Shown piece after piece: positions 37,209-45,518 of a stretch of DNA of 64,000 nt; the stretch's first letter is position 1, and the number at the start of each line of letters is the position of its first letter. The stretch comes from Eubacterium sp. AF36-5BH (GTDB taxonomy: Bacteria > Bacillota > Clostridia > Lachnospirales > Lachnospiraceae). The DNA lies in assembly GCF_003460505.1 (NCBI RefSeq), contig NZ_QTVG01000001.1, forward strand, positions 124,001-188,000. The letters run 5' to 3'. The notes beneath the pieces are model-generated. The model searched no databases and was not told where the DNA came from. It saw only the letters and a program-made list of their open reading frames with translations. The translations under genes were made by a program, and so were the position numbers.

Positions 37209-39737
37209 TTAGTCCCTCCATTTTTTCTCTGATTTTTTCTCTGACTCTTTCTTAGATTCTTCCTTAGGCTCCTCTTTTACTTTGAATGCAACCTTATTGC
37301 TCTTATAGCCAACAGTTACTTTATCTCCTGCCTTCACTTTTTCGGCAAGTACCTCCTCAGCAAGCATATCCTCAACCTTATTCTGAATCATTCTTCTAAG
37401 TGGTCTTGCGCCAAACTTCTTGTCGTAACTTTCTTTTGCAAGATAAGTTTTAAGAGATGACGTGAAAGATAAAGCTATATCCATCTGTTCTTTAACCTGC
37501 TTTGCAAGATTTTTAAGCATTAATGATACAATACTCTTTACTTCGCTTTCACTTAATGTATGGAATACAATAATGTCATCAATTCTGTTTAAGAATTCAG
37601 GTCTGAACATTAGCTTAACTTCTTCCATAACATTTGCCTTCATCTTTTCGTAGTCGGCTTTTTCTGTATCACCCTGACTGAAGCCTAAATGCTTAGGATC
37701 TACTATTCTATTGGCACCGGCATTACTTGTCATTATGATAATTGTATTCTTAAAACTTACTTTTCTTCCTTTAGAATCCGTAATATGACCATCATCTAAT
37801 ACCTGTAAAAGTACATTAAATACATCCGGATGTGCCTTTTCTATTTCATCAAAAAGCACTACAGAATATGGGTTCTGTCTAACCTTATCGCTTAACTGAC
37901 CGCCATCTTCAAATCCAACATATCCCGGTGGTGAGCCAATTAATTTTGACACACTATGTTTCTCCATGTATTCAGACATATCAACCCTGATAATTGAGTC
38001 TTCTGTTCCAAAAACTGCCTCTGCCAAAGTTTTAGACAATTCAGTTTTTCCAACACCTGTAGGCCCTAGGAAAAGGAATGAACCAATAGGTCTGTTAGGA
38101 TTTTTAAGTCCTACTCTACCTCTTCTTACAGCCTTAGCAACTGCACTTACGGCTTCTTCCTGCCCTATCATTCTCTTGTGTAAAACTTTTTCCAAATCAA
38201 GAAGTCTCTTCTGCTCATTTTTCTCAAGTCTTGTTACCGGTATACCTGTCCACATTGCAACAACTTCCTCAATTGAGTTTTCTGTTATAATAGGGCGAAA
38301 CTCTTCTTCTGTGCCTTCCCATTTTGCAATTGCCTTGTTTAACTTGTTCTGAGCCTTGTCCAGCTGCTTCTTTATTTCTGTTGCACTCTTAAAATCAGCA
38401 TGTCTTACACACATTTCAAGTTCTAAGTTAAGTTCTGCAACATCAATTTCCTTATCTTTTACAGACTTTGGTTTTGGAACTTCCCTAATTCGCATTTTTG
38501 AACATGCTTCATCAATTAAATCTATTGCCTTATCAGGTAAATTTCTGTCGTTAATATATCTTGATGATAATTTTACCGCTGCCCTAATTGCCTCATCTGA
38601 GATTGTAACGTTATGAAAATCTTCATAAGCAGATTTTAGACCTTTTAGTATTTCCACGGCCTGTTCTTCAGTTGGTTCCTCAACTGTTACCGGCTGAAAC
38701 CTTCTCTCTAAAGCTGCATCTTTTTCGAAATATTTTCTAAATTCAGAAATTGTAGTTGCCCCAATCACCTGCAAATTGCCCTTAGTTAATGAAGGTTTCA
38801 AAATATTTGACGCATCCATTGAGCCTTCTGCTCCACCGGCACCTACTATTGTATGAATTTCATCTATAAATAAAATTATGTTTCCTGAATTTTGTACTTC
38901 ATCAATTATGTTTTTTAATCTTTCTTCAAACTCACCTCTGTATTTGGAACCAGCTACTGCTCCTGATAAATCAAGGCTGAAAATTCTTTTGCCAGCCATT
39001 GTTTTGGGAACTGTTCCTTCACAAATACGCCATGCAATGGCCTCAACAATTGCAGTCTTACCAACGCCAGGTTCACCAATTAAGCATGGGTTGTTCTTTG
39101 TTCTTCGGCTTAATATCTGGATAATTCTTCCTATTTCATTTTCACGTCCAACTACAGGATCAAGTTTGTTCGCCTTTGCCTCGGCTGTTAAATCCCTACC
39201 GTACTTTTCCAAAGTAGGTATGGGACTTGCCTGAGCTGCACTTCTGCCCCTCTTTGCAGGCTTAATGTAGTTTTTAACTTCGTTTGCATCTCTATTTGTC
39301 AAATTAAGAATATCCACACAAACTTTTTTTAAGTTAATGCCGAAGCTTGCTAATATGCAATGTGCTTCACAATCAGGATCAGCTAATATTGCCAAAAGAA
39401 TATGTTCTGTTCCTATTTGTGGAATCCCCTGACTTGCAGCTTCCTCAGCAGCTCTGCCAAGTAATACGTGTGCTCTGTTTGAAGGCATTATATTTTTTGC
39501 TCTGGTTTTTGAACGTACCCTTGATTTTATTTCCATATCGTCTTCGATTGCGTTAATAATATCCTTGTACATTAAGTTGTAATTATATAAAATATTGGCA
39601 GCCACTCCATCTGTAACTTTTGCAATACCTGCCAAAATATGCTCTGTTCCAATGTAATCCATTCCCAAGTCAATTGCCACATCTTTTGCATATCCGATTG
39701 CTTCAATTGTCTGTCTGGTAAATCTACTACTTTCCAT
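37209..39737 (-). CDS. clpC: ATP-dependent Clp protease ATPase subunit ClpC
   Basis: 842 aa. The N-terminal Clp repeats occupy about 1-145. AAA module 1 has Walker A GEPGVGKTAIVEA. The middle domain contains a UVR motif (LEMCVRHADFKSATEIKKQLDK, split over about 425-450), the mark of ClpC. AAA module 2 has GPTGVGKTELSKT, and HLGFSQ lies in the ClpP-docking region. The C-terminus is Lys/Glu-rich. It unfolds damaged proteins for ClpP. The start follows GGAGGGATGCAT; the ATG two codons upstream touches the ribosome site and is rejected. The usual ctsR, mcsA and mcsB are absent. Confidence 0.93.
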   Translation of the reverse strand: MESSRFTRQTIEAIGYAKDVAIDLGMDYIGTEHILAGIAKVTDGVAANILYNYNLMYKDIINAIEDDMEIKSRVRSKTRAKNIMPSNRAHVLLGRAAEEAASQGIPQIGTEHILLAILADPDCEAHCILASFGINLKKVCVDILNLTNRDANEVKNYIKPAKRGRSAAQASPIPTLEKYGRDLTAEAKANKLDPVVGRENEIGRIIQILSRRTKNNPCLIGEPGVGKTAIVEAIAWRICEGTVPKTMAGKRIFSLDLSGAVAGSKYRGEFEERLKNIIDEVQNSGNIILFIDEIHTIVGAGGAEGSMDASNILKPSLTKGNLQVIGATTISEFRKYFEKDAALERRFQPVTVEEPTEEQAVEILKGLKSAYEDFHNVTISDEAIRAAVKLSSRYINDRNLPDKAIDLIDEACSKMRIREVPKPKSVKDKEIDVAELNLELEMCVRHADFKSATEIKKQLDKAQNKLNKAIAKWEGTEEEFRPIITENSIEEVVAMWTGIPVTRLEKNEQKRLLDLEKVLHKRMIGQEEAVSAVAKAVRRGRVGLKNPNRPIGSFLFLGPTGVGKTELSKTLAEAVFGTEDSIIRVDMSEYMEKHSVSKLIGSPPGYVGFEDGGQLSDKVRQNPYSVVLFDEIEKAHPDVFNVLLQVLDDGHITDSKGRKVSFKNTIIIMTSNAGANRIVDPKHLGFSQGDTEKADYEKMKANVMEEVKLMFRPEFLNRIDDIIVFHTLSESEVKSIVSLMLKNLAKQVKEQMDIALSFTSSLKTYLAKESYDKKFGARPLRRMIQNKVEDMLAEEVLAEKVKAGDKVTVGYKSNKVAFKVKEEPKEESKKESEKKSEKKWRD

Positions 39738-39811
39738 ATGCATCCCTCCATATTAGTCTAGGATTTTAATATACTCTAAAAATGTGTACATTATTTTACA
39801 ATTTTTTAAAT

Positions 39812-39843
39812 AAAGGGCAATTCTCATGAAAGAATTGCCCTTT
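39812..39843 (-). terminator. Terminator after the cadherin-like protein gene
   Basis: A perfect 13-bp stem (AAAGGGCAATTCT with AGAATTGCCCTTT) and a 6-base loop are followed by ATTTAAAAAATTG on the minus strand. It begins ten bases after the stop. Confidence 0.8.
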
Positions 39844-39852
39844 AATCTTACG

Positions 39853-41439
39853 TTAATCTAAATCGATAAATTCGAAATCATCATCATCGTCATCGTCATC
39901 AAAATCAATTTCTGAATCATCGTATGCATCGATTTCTTCTGATTCATTTACCTCTTCAGCACTGTTTTCTGCGCTATCATTAATCTGTTCTGCATCAGTA
40001 GTAATTGTATTATCATTTGGAAGTTCCTCTACAGGTTCATCAATTTTCTTCGCTACTTCGTTTGCTATCTCTGCTTCTAAAGCTTTTTCGATATCAACAA
40101 GTTCATCTGAATCAATGTCAACTTCCTTTAATTCTTCAACTTCTTCAGGAGCTTCTTTTACTTCTTCTTTTGAAGGTTCAGCAACTTTCTTTGCTTCTGC
40201 TTCCTCTTCTTCAATTGATACTCCTGAATCAATATCATCTTCGTCTTCTTCGTATTTTTTCTTTTTGTTTTCTTTTTTAGCTTTCTTTTCAGCCTTCTTC
40301 TGGGCTTTCTTTTCTTTCTTTGGATCTTTTAATTCATCCTCTGAATATGTCTTTTTAATCTTCTTTTCTTTTTTACTTATACCTAAATTAATAGATACAA
40401 AAATTAAAATAATGATTACTACTGCTAATCCGCATAAAATTTTAATTAAAACATTGTACTTATCAACTAACTGGTTGTACTGTTTCTGTAAATTGTTATA
40501 TGCCTTAGCCGCTGCTTCTGACTGCTGGTTTGCGTCTGATGATGTTAAATATCTCTGGAAACATTTTTCGTTATCATCGTAGCTGTATAAATTAGTATCA
40601 CCATTCCAGTTCATTGCATACACAAGATACATACCTTCATCTTCATCAAGTACCCATGCTTTAACTTCCTGATCAATAATTGTAACTTTCTTTTTATCGT
40701 AAGCTTTTACAATTCCGTCTACCTTCTTAGGCTGTACAATTGTGTACATTCTGCTCTTTATTTTAATATTGCTCATTGGGTAGAACTTTTTCTGGCTCTT
40801 ATCATAAATATAAAAACCTGATGTTTCATCACCCTTTAAATAAAAAGCTGTTAATTCCTTAACGTCTCCCTTAATGCAAGTATAACTGTTTCCATTATAC
40901 TTTGCTGTACTCTTTGAAAATCCTTCAGGAATTTCTGACTTTTTAAATGATTCTGAAATAGTAAATGTATTCTTTCCAACCTTTACTGTAGAATCAGTTG
41001 CAGTCTTCTTTGAAGTTTTCTTTTTTTTACTACTTGGTTCTTTATATGTTGCATCTTCTGCTTCTGTTAACTTCTTTGTGTTCAAAGTATATTTCTGAAC
41101 AGCTCCTGTTGATGATGTAACATCAACTATTGTTAAGTTATCACCGGTATCCATTATAGTATTGATACCATCTTTTTCTACTGACCACTGTGATGTGCTG
41201 TCCTTTGCAGTTGCCTCGATCTTAATTGACTTTACTGTTGACTTAACTGTTAAGTTATATTCGTATGTAGTTGAATTAAAATCTAAAGGCACCTCTGTCT
41301 GATTTCCTGAATTGTCAATCGCATAAACCTTTAAATCTGACAAGTCAGTTGTTTCATCAGCGCTAACTGTAAAAATCATTGTAATCATCATAGCAGACAT
41401 TGCCGCTATCATAATTAACAGGCTTTTTAACTTCTTCAT
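39853..41439 (-). CDS. Membrane protein with cadherin-like domain and acidic cytoplasmic tail
   Basis: 528 aa. Signal peptide about 1-27 (ends TVSADET). An outer cadherin-like beta-sandwich lies at about 33-123 (LSDLKVYAIDNSG to KYTLNTKK). A second beta region is at about 150-300, with a coiled-coil stretch at 303-330. A single span at 331-353 (LIKILCGLAVVIIILIFVSI) separates the outside from a Lys/Glu-rich segment and a very acidic C-terminus ending in a run of Asp and FEFIDLD. Topology is N-out, C-in. The function is unknown; the acidic tail may bind a basic partner inside the cell. It follows purD by 46 bases and may share its transcript. Confidence 0.72.
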   Translation of the reverse strand: MKKLKSLLIMIAAMSAMMITMIFTVSADETTDLSDLKVYAIDNSGNQTEVPLDFNSTTYEYNLTVKSTVKSIKIEATAKDSTSQWSVEKDGINTIMDTGDNLTIVDVTSSTGAVQKYTLNTKKLTEAEDATYKEPSSKKKKTSKKTATDSTVKVGKNTFTISESFKKSEIPEGFSKSTAKYNGNSYTCIKGDVKELTAFYLKGDETSGFYIYDKSQKKFYPMSNIKIKSRMYTIVQPKKVDGIVKAYDKKKVTIIDQEVKAWVLDEDEGMYLVYAMNWNGDTNLYSYDDNEKCFQRYLTSSDANQQSEAAAKAYNNLQKQYNQLVDKYNVLIKILCGLAVVIIILIFVSINLGISKKEKKIKKTYSEDELKDPKKEKKAQKKAEKKAKKENKKKKYEEDEDDIDSGVSIEEEEAEAKKVAEPSKEEVKEAPEEVEELKEVDIDSDELVDIEKALEAEIANEVAKKIDEPVEELPNDNTITTDAEQINDSAENSAEEVNESEEIDAYDDSEIDFDDDDDDDDFEFIDLD

Positions 41440-41485
41440 TTTTATTTCCTTTCTTCTCCTGTATTTTATACAAGCTTTTTAATTA

Positions 41486-42757
41486 TTATGCTTCATCAAT
41501 TGCTTTACCAATATCATTACGCATATATTTATTTTCAAAATCAATAAGTTTTGTTGCTTCGTAAGCGTTTGCTCTTGCCTCTTTTAAGTCTTTACCTTTT
41601 GCTGTAACACCAAGAACTCGACCACCATTAGTTACTATTTTTCCATTATCTAATTTTGTTCCTGCATGGAAAACATAATAACCTTCCTTGTTTTCAAACT
41701 TCTCAAGACCTTTGATTTCAAATCCTTTTTCGTAAGAAACAGGGTAACCATCACTTGCAAGTACAACACAAACTGCTGCGTTATCTTCAAACTGTAAATC
41801 AATCTGATCTAATGTTCCATCAATACAAGCTTCAAATACATCAATAATGTCATTCTTCATTCTTGGAAGAACTACCTGTGCTTCAGGATCACCAAATCTT
41901 GCATTGTATTCTAATACTTTTGGTCCATCTTCCGTGAGCATTAAGCCAAAGAAAATAATTCCCTTGAATTCTCTTCCTTCTGACGCCATGGCATCAACTG
42001 TAGCCTGGTAAACATATTTCTTACAAAACTCGTCAACTTCTTCTGTATAGAATGGACTTGGTGAAAATGTTCCCATACCCCCTGTGTTAAGTCCCTGGTC
42101 GCCATCTTTTGCTCTCTTATGGTCCTGAGCTGATGTCATAATCTTAATTGTTTTTCCATCAACAAAAGAAAGAACTGAAACTTCACGACCTGTCATAAAT
42201 TCTTCAATAACAATTGTGTTACCTGCATTACCGAATTTTTTGTCTAACATTAATTCCTTAACGCCATCCATTGCTTCTTCTTTTGTATTACAAATTAAAA
42301 CACCTTTTCCAAGAGCTAATCCGTCAGCCTTTAAAACAATAGGATATTTTGAAGTTTCAAGATACTTCATTGCTTCTTCTGGTGTATCATAATTTTCATA
42401 AGCTGCTGTAGGAATATTATATTTCTTCATTAAGTCCTTTGAAAATGCTTTTGAACCTTCTAATATAGCTGCATTTTCTCTTGGACCAAACACTCTAAGT
42501 CCTGCTTCTTCAAACTTATCAACAATTCCTCCAACTAAAGGATCGTCCATACCAACAACTGTTAAATCTATTTCATTATTTTTTGCAAATTCTACTAATT
42601 TGTCAAATTCCATTGCACCAATGTTTACACATTCTGCGATTTGTCCTATGCCGGCATTTCCCGGTGCACAATATATTTTGTCCACCTTTGAACTTTTGGC
42701 TACTGCTGTTGCAATGGCATGTTCTCTTCCGCCGCTTCCTACAATAAGAACTTTCAT
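41486..42757 (-). CDS. purD: Phosphoribosylamine-glycine ligase (GARS)
   Basis: 423 aa, full length. It starts MKVLIVGSGGREHAIATAVAKS. The ATP-grasp part has PIVLKADGLALGKGVLICN and IVIEEFMTGREVSVLSFVDG. The metal-binding end reads FKGIIFFGLMLTEDGPKVLEYNARFGDPE. It is the second step of purine synthesis, making GAR from phosphoribosylamine and glycine. GAGGAGTTTTAA precedes the ATG. It is the last pur gene of the purE-M-N-D series, separated from purN by 112 bases that hold a hairpin repeat. Confidence 0.96.
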   Translation of the reverse strand: MKVLIVGSGGREHAIATAVAKSSKVDKIYCAPGNAGIGQIAECVNIGAMEFDKLVEFAKNNEIDLTVVGMDDPLVGGIVDKFEEAGLRVFGPRENAAILEGSKAFSKDLMKKYNIPTAAYENYDTPEEAMKYLETSKYPIVLKADGLALGKGVLICNTKEEAMDGVKELMLDKKFGNAGNTIVIEEFMTGREVSVLSFVDGKTIKIMTSAQDHKRAKDGDQGLNTGGMGTFSPSPFYTEEVDEFCKKYVYQATVDAMASEGREFKGIIFFGLMLTEDGPKVLEYNARFGDPEAQVVLPRMKNDIIDVFEACIDGTLDQIDLQFEDNAAVCVVLASDGYPVSYEKGFEIKGLEKFENKEGYYVFHAGTKLDNGKIVTNGGRVLGVTAKGKDLKEARANAYEATKLIDFENKYMRNDIGKAIDEA

Positions 42758-42783
42758 TTAAAACTCCTCTCTTTTTGTTTCCC

Positions 42784-42832
42784 ATACGTTTTACAAAAAG
42801 CGTATCACGAAAGCACGCTCCCGCTGCTTTCG
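42784..42832. repeat. Hairpin repeat between purN and purD
   Basis: Two stems lie in tandem: ATACG/CGTAT (42784-42805) and CGAAAGC/GCTTTCG (42808-42832, 11-base loop). The second includes 23 bases (42807-42829) that are identical to 22481-22503 in the MITE-like element near atpD. The sequence is GC-rich in an AT-rich gap. Confidence 0.6.
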
Positions 42833-42869
42833 AAATATATTTTTTGATAAATGTGAACCTAAAAGTGTA

Positions 42870-43475
42870 CTATATTTGTGTTTGCAATAAATTGTTTGCA
42901 ATTGCGTTGATGGCTTGTGGAAGTATTTTCCACTCTGCCTGTTCCATTACACGTTTCTGCAAAGTTTCAGGTGTATCGTCAGGTAAAACTTCTACTGCCT
43001 TCTGATAAATTATTGGGCCAGTGTCTGTTCCTTCATCTACGAAATGAACTGTAGCTCCTGTAACTTTTACTCCGCGTTCTAATGCTTTTTCATGTACATG
43101 TAATCCATAGAAACCATTTCCACAGAAAGATGGTATAAGTGATGGATGTACATTTATAATTTTATTTCTATATTTTGCTATTAATTCCGGTGGTAATACT
43201 ACTAAGAATCCGGCTAACACAATTAAGTCTAAATTGTATGAATCAATTTTTTCAATTAATGCTTTGTTGAATTCTTCTCTTGTTTCATAATCTTTTACAC
43301 AAACACATTCTGCTGCAATGTTGTTTTCTTTTGCTCTTGTTAATGCGTATGCGTCTTTTTTGTTACTTATAACAACTTCTAATGATGCATTAGTTATTGT
43401 CTTGTTTTTTACGGCATCAATAATTGCCTGTAAATTAGTTCCACCACCTGAAACTAAAACTCCTACTCTAATCAT
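42870..43475 (-). CDS. purN: Phosphoribosylglycinamide formyltransferase (GART)
   Basis: 201 aa. It starts MIRVGVLVSGGGTNLQAIID. Active-site sequence RNKIINVHPSLIPSFCG holds the catalytic His, and GVKVTGATVHFVDEGTDTGPI holds the catalytic Asp. It transfers the formyl group of 10-formyl-THF to GAR. AGAGGTTATT precedes the ATG. It lies between purM (122-base AT-rich gap) and purD. Confidence 0.95.
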   Translation of the reverse strand: MIRVGVLVSGGGTNLQAIIDAVKNKTITNASLEVVISNKKDAYALTRAKENNIAAECVCVKDYETREEFNKALIEKIDSYNLDLIVLAGFLVVLPPELIAKYRNKIINVHPSLIPSFCGNGFYGLHVHEKALERGVKVTGATVHFVDEGTDTGPIIYQKAVEVLPDDTPETLQKRVMEQAEWKILPQAINAIANNLLQTQI

Positions 43476-43597
43476 AATAACCTCTTTTGATTAAATGCTG
43501 TTTGTTTCAATTATGTGTCAATTACAACTGTCTCAAGCTAATTCAAAACTAATCTGAAATTAACTTAAAGCTCAACTAAAGTTAATTTTAACTTATT

Positions 43598-44623
43598 TTA
43601 AACTAATTCTACGCCCTTTTCGCCTTCAACAACTTCACCTACTACGAAGCACTTTTCTCCTGCTTTTGTGATGGCTTCCATTGTCTTATCTACGTCAGCT
43701 TCATCAACAGCTAATAACATACCAATCCCCATGTTATATGTGTTGTACATCATTTCTTCTGCAATATCACCAGTCTTCTGAAGTAATTTAAAGATTGGTG
43801 GAATTTCATAAGAATCTTTCTTAACTACTGCCTTAACATTTTCAGGAAGCATTCTTGGAATGTTTTCATAGAAGCCACCACCTGTAATATGGCTGCAACC
43901 ATGAATCTTAACACCTGCGTCCTTAATTGAGTTAAGGGCTTTTACATATATAATTGTTGGAGCAAGTAAAGCTTCTCCTAAAGTTGTTCCTAATTCATCA
44001 TAGTATTTGTTAAGTGACTCTTCTGTCATGTCAAATACTTTTCTTACTAATGAGAATCCGTTACTATGTACACCTGATGAAGCAATTCCAATAAGTTTGT
44101 CTCCAGGCTTAATGTCTTCTCCTGTAACTAAATCCTTCTTATCTACAACACCTACTGCAAATCCTGCTAAATCATAATCATCTTCAGGCATAAGTCCCGG
44201 ATGTTCTGCTGTTTCTCCACCGATTAAAGCACATCCTGACTGTTTACAACCTTCAGCAACACCTTTTACAATCTCAGCAATCTTTTCAGGATAGTTTTTA
44301 CCACATGCAATGTAGTCTAAGAAGAATAATGGTTCTCCACCACCACAAACTATATCGTTTACGCACATAGCTACACAATCAATACCGATTGTATCATGTT
44401 TATCTAAAACAAAAGCAAGCTTAATCTTTGTTCCTACGCCGTCTGTTCCTGATACTAAAATTGGTTCTTCCATATTCTTAAAAGCGCTCATGTCAAATGC
44501 ACCGGCAAAACCACCAATACCACCTAAAACTTCAGGTCTTACTGTTTCTTTAATAGAACCTTTAATTAATTCTACTGACTTGTAACCTGCTTCAATATCT
44601 ACGCCTGCCTTCTTGTAATCCAT
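43598..44623 (-). CDS. purM: Phosphoribosylformylglycinamidine cyclo-ligase (AIR synthetase)
   Basis: 341 aa from [20 protein letters not shown]. Family motifs visible are [48 protein letters not shown] and [16 protein letters not shown]. It closes the imidazole ring. A frame 22 codons longer exists upstream, but AGGAGG lies ten bases before the chosen ATG. purE precedes it after 155 AT-rich bases in which I see no feature. Confidence 0.95.
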   Translation of the reverse strand: MDYKKAGVDIEAGYKSVELIKGSIKETVRPEVLGGIGGFAGAFDMSAFKNMEEPILVSGTDGVGTKIKLAFVLDKHDTIGIDCVAMCVNDIVCGGGEPLFFLDYIACGKNYPEKIAEIVKGVAEGCKQSGCALIGGETAEHPGLMPEDDYDLAGFAVGVVDKKDLVTGEDIKPGDKLIGIASSGVHSNGFSLVRKVFDMTEESLNKYYDELGTTLGEALLAPTIIYVKALNSIKDAGVKIHGCSHITGGGFYENIPRMLPENVKAVVKKDSYEIPPIFKLLQKTGDIAEEMMYNTYNMGIGMLLAVDEADVDKTMEAITKAGEKCFVVGEVVEGEKGVELV

Positions 44624-44778
44624 TTTCTTACTTCCTCCTAAATGTTGATTTAAAATAATAATGTTGTTTAAATAATATTCTTGTTTCAATAATATTCTCT
44701 AAGCAATTATGACTTAATGGCTCCAACGCCTTAATCTCTTAATTTATCTCAGAAAATATTACAAGGTTATATAATGCC

Positions 44779-45279
44779 TTAGTATGCTTTATATCCTACT
44801 TCTTTTAATTTAGCGTCTTTTGCTACTACTTCAGATTTCATTTCATCTGCGTAATTTTTTATTTTTTCTAAAAGAGCATCATCTGATGTTGCTAAAATCT
44901 GTGCTGCTAAAATACCTGCGTTCTGACCACCGTTAATTGCAACTGTTGCAACAGGTACACCTGATGGCATCTGAACTATTGAATATAAAGAATCAACTCC
45001 ACCTAAATCTGATGTTTTCATTGGAATTCCAATTACAGGCATTTTAAATAATGCTGCACACATACCAGGTAAATGAGCTGCTTTTCCAGCTCCTGCGATA
45101 ATAACTTTGATTCCTCTTTCTTCAGCACCCTTTGCCCATTCAAAGAAAATATCAGGTTCTCTATGAGCTGAAATAATTGTCATCTCATATTCAATACCAA
45201 ATTTTTCCAACATGTCTGCTGCCTTGCTCATGATAGGCATGTCTGAATCACTACCCATTACAATACCAACTTTTGCCAT
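44779..45279 (-). CDS. purE: N5-carboxyaminoimidazole ribonucleotide mutase (class I PurE)
   Basis: 166 aa. The class I signature is GSDSDMPIMSKAADML near the start, and MTIISAHREPDIFFEWA carries the catalytic His. GAGKAAHLPGMCA and SGVPVATVAINGGQNAG complete the fold. It moves the carboxyl group of N5-CAIR to C4; purK is not adjacent. AAAGGAGAGCAA precedes the ATG. It is the first gene of the E-M-N-D series. The 239 bases upstream (45280-45518) are AT-rich with a small TGCTTGTT/AACAAGCA stem; I see no riboswitch. Confidence 0.95.
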   Translation of the reverse strand: MAKVGIVMGSDSDMPIMSKAADMLEKFGIEYEMTIISAHREPDIFFEWAKGAEERGIKVIIAGAGKAAHLPGMCAALFKMPVIGIPMKTSDLGGVDSLYSIVQMPSGVPVATVAINGGQNAGILAAQILATSDDALLEKIKNYADEMKSEVVAKDAKLKEVGYKAY

Positions 45280-45518
45280 TTTGCTCTCCTTTTTCTCATA
45301 AACTTTGTATAGTTAAATTTATAGTTAAATGCTTGTTATCTAATAAACAACAAGCAAAAATCAACTTTTATTTTATCATAAAACCACTATTTCGAAAAGA
45401 TAATATAATGTTTATTACAAGATATTTTCTTTATTTTTGTATACATTTTCGTTTAAATGTATTGTTTTCTTTATTTAATTTGTTTTCCCTATTAATTTGT
45501 TTTCTTTATTTTTAAATT

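Noticed and set aside
40005-40582. Plus-strand ORFs rich in Ser/Leu/Phe
   Set aside because: Antisense shadow of the Lys/Glu/Asp-rich tail of the cadherin-like protein.
43480-43597. Repeated AACTAA/TTAACT words between purM and purN
   Set aside because: AT-rich sequence drift with no constant period or inverted arrangement.
45421-45518. TTGTTTTC repeated three times about 17-18 bases apart
   Set aside because: Set in a T-rich low-complexity stretch with poor match between units, so it is not convincing as a site.
45280-45518. Possible purine riboswitch before purE
   Set aside because: Only a single TGCTTGTT/AACAAGCA stem is visible; the conserved three-way junction core and loop pairs of a purine riboswitch are not.
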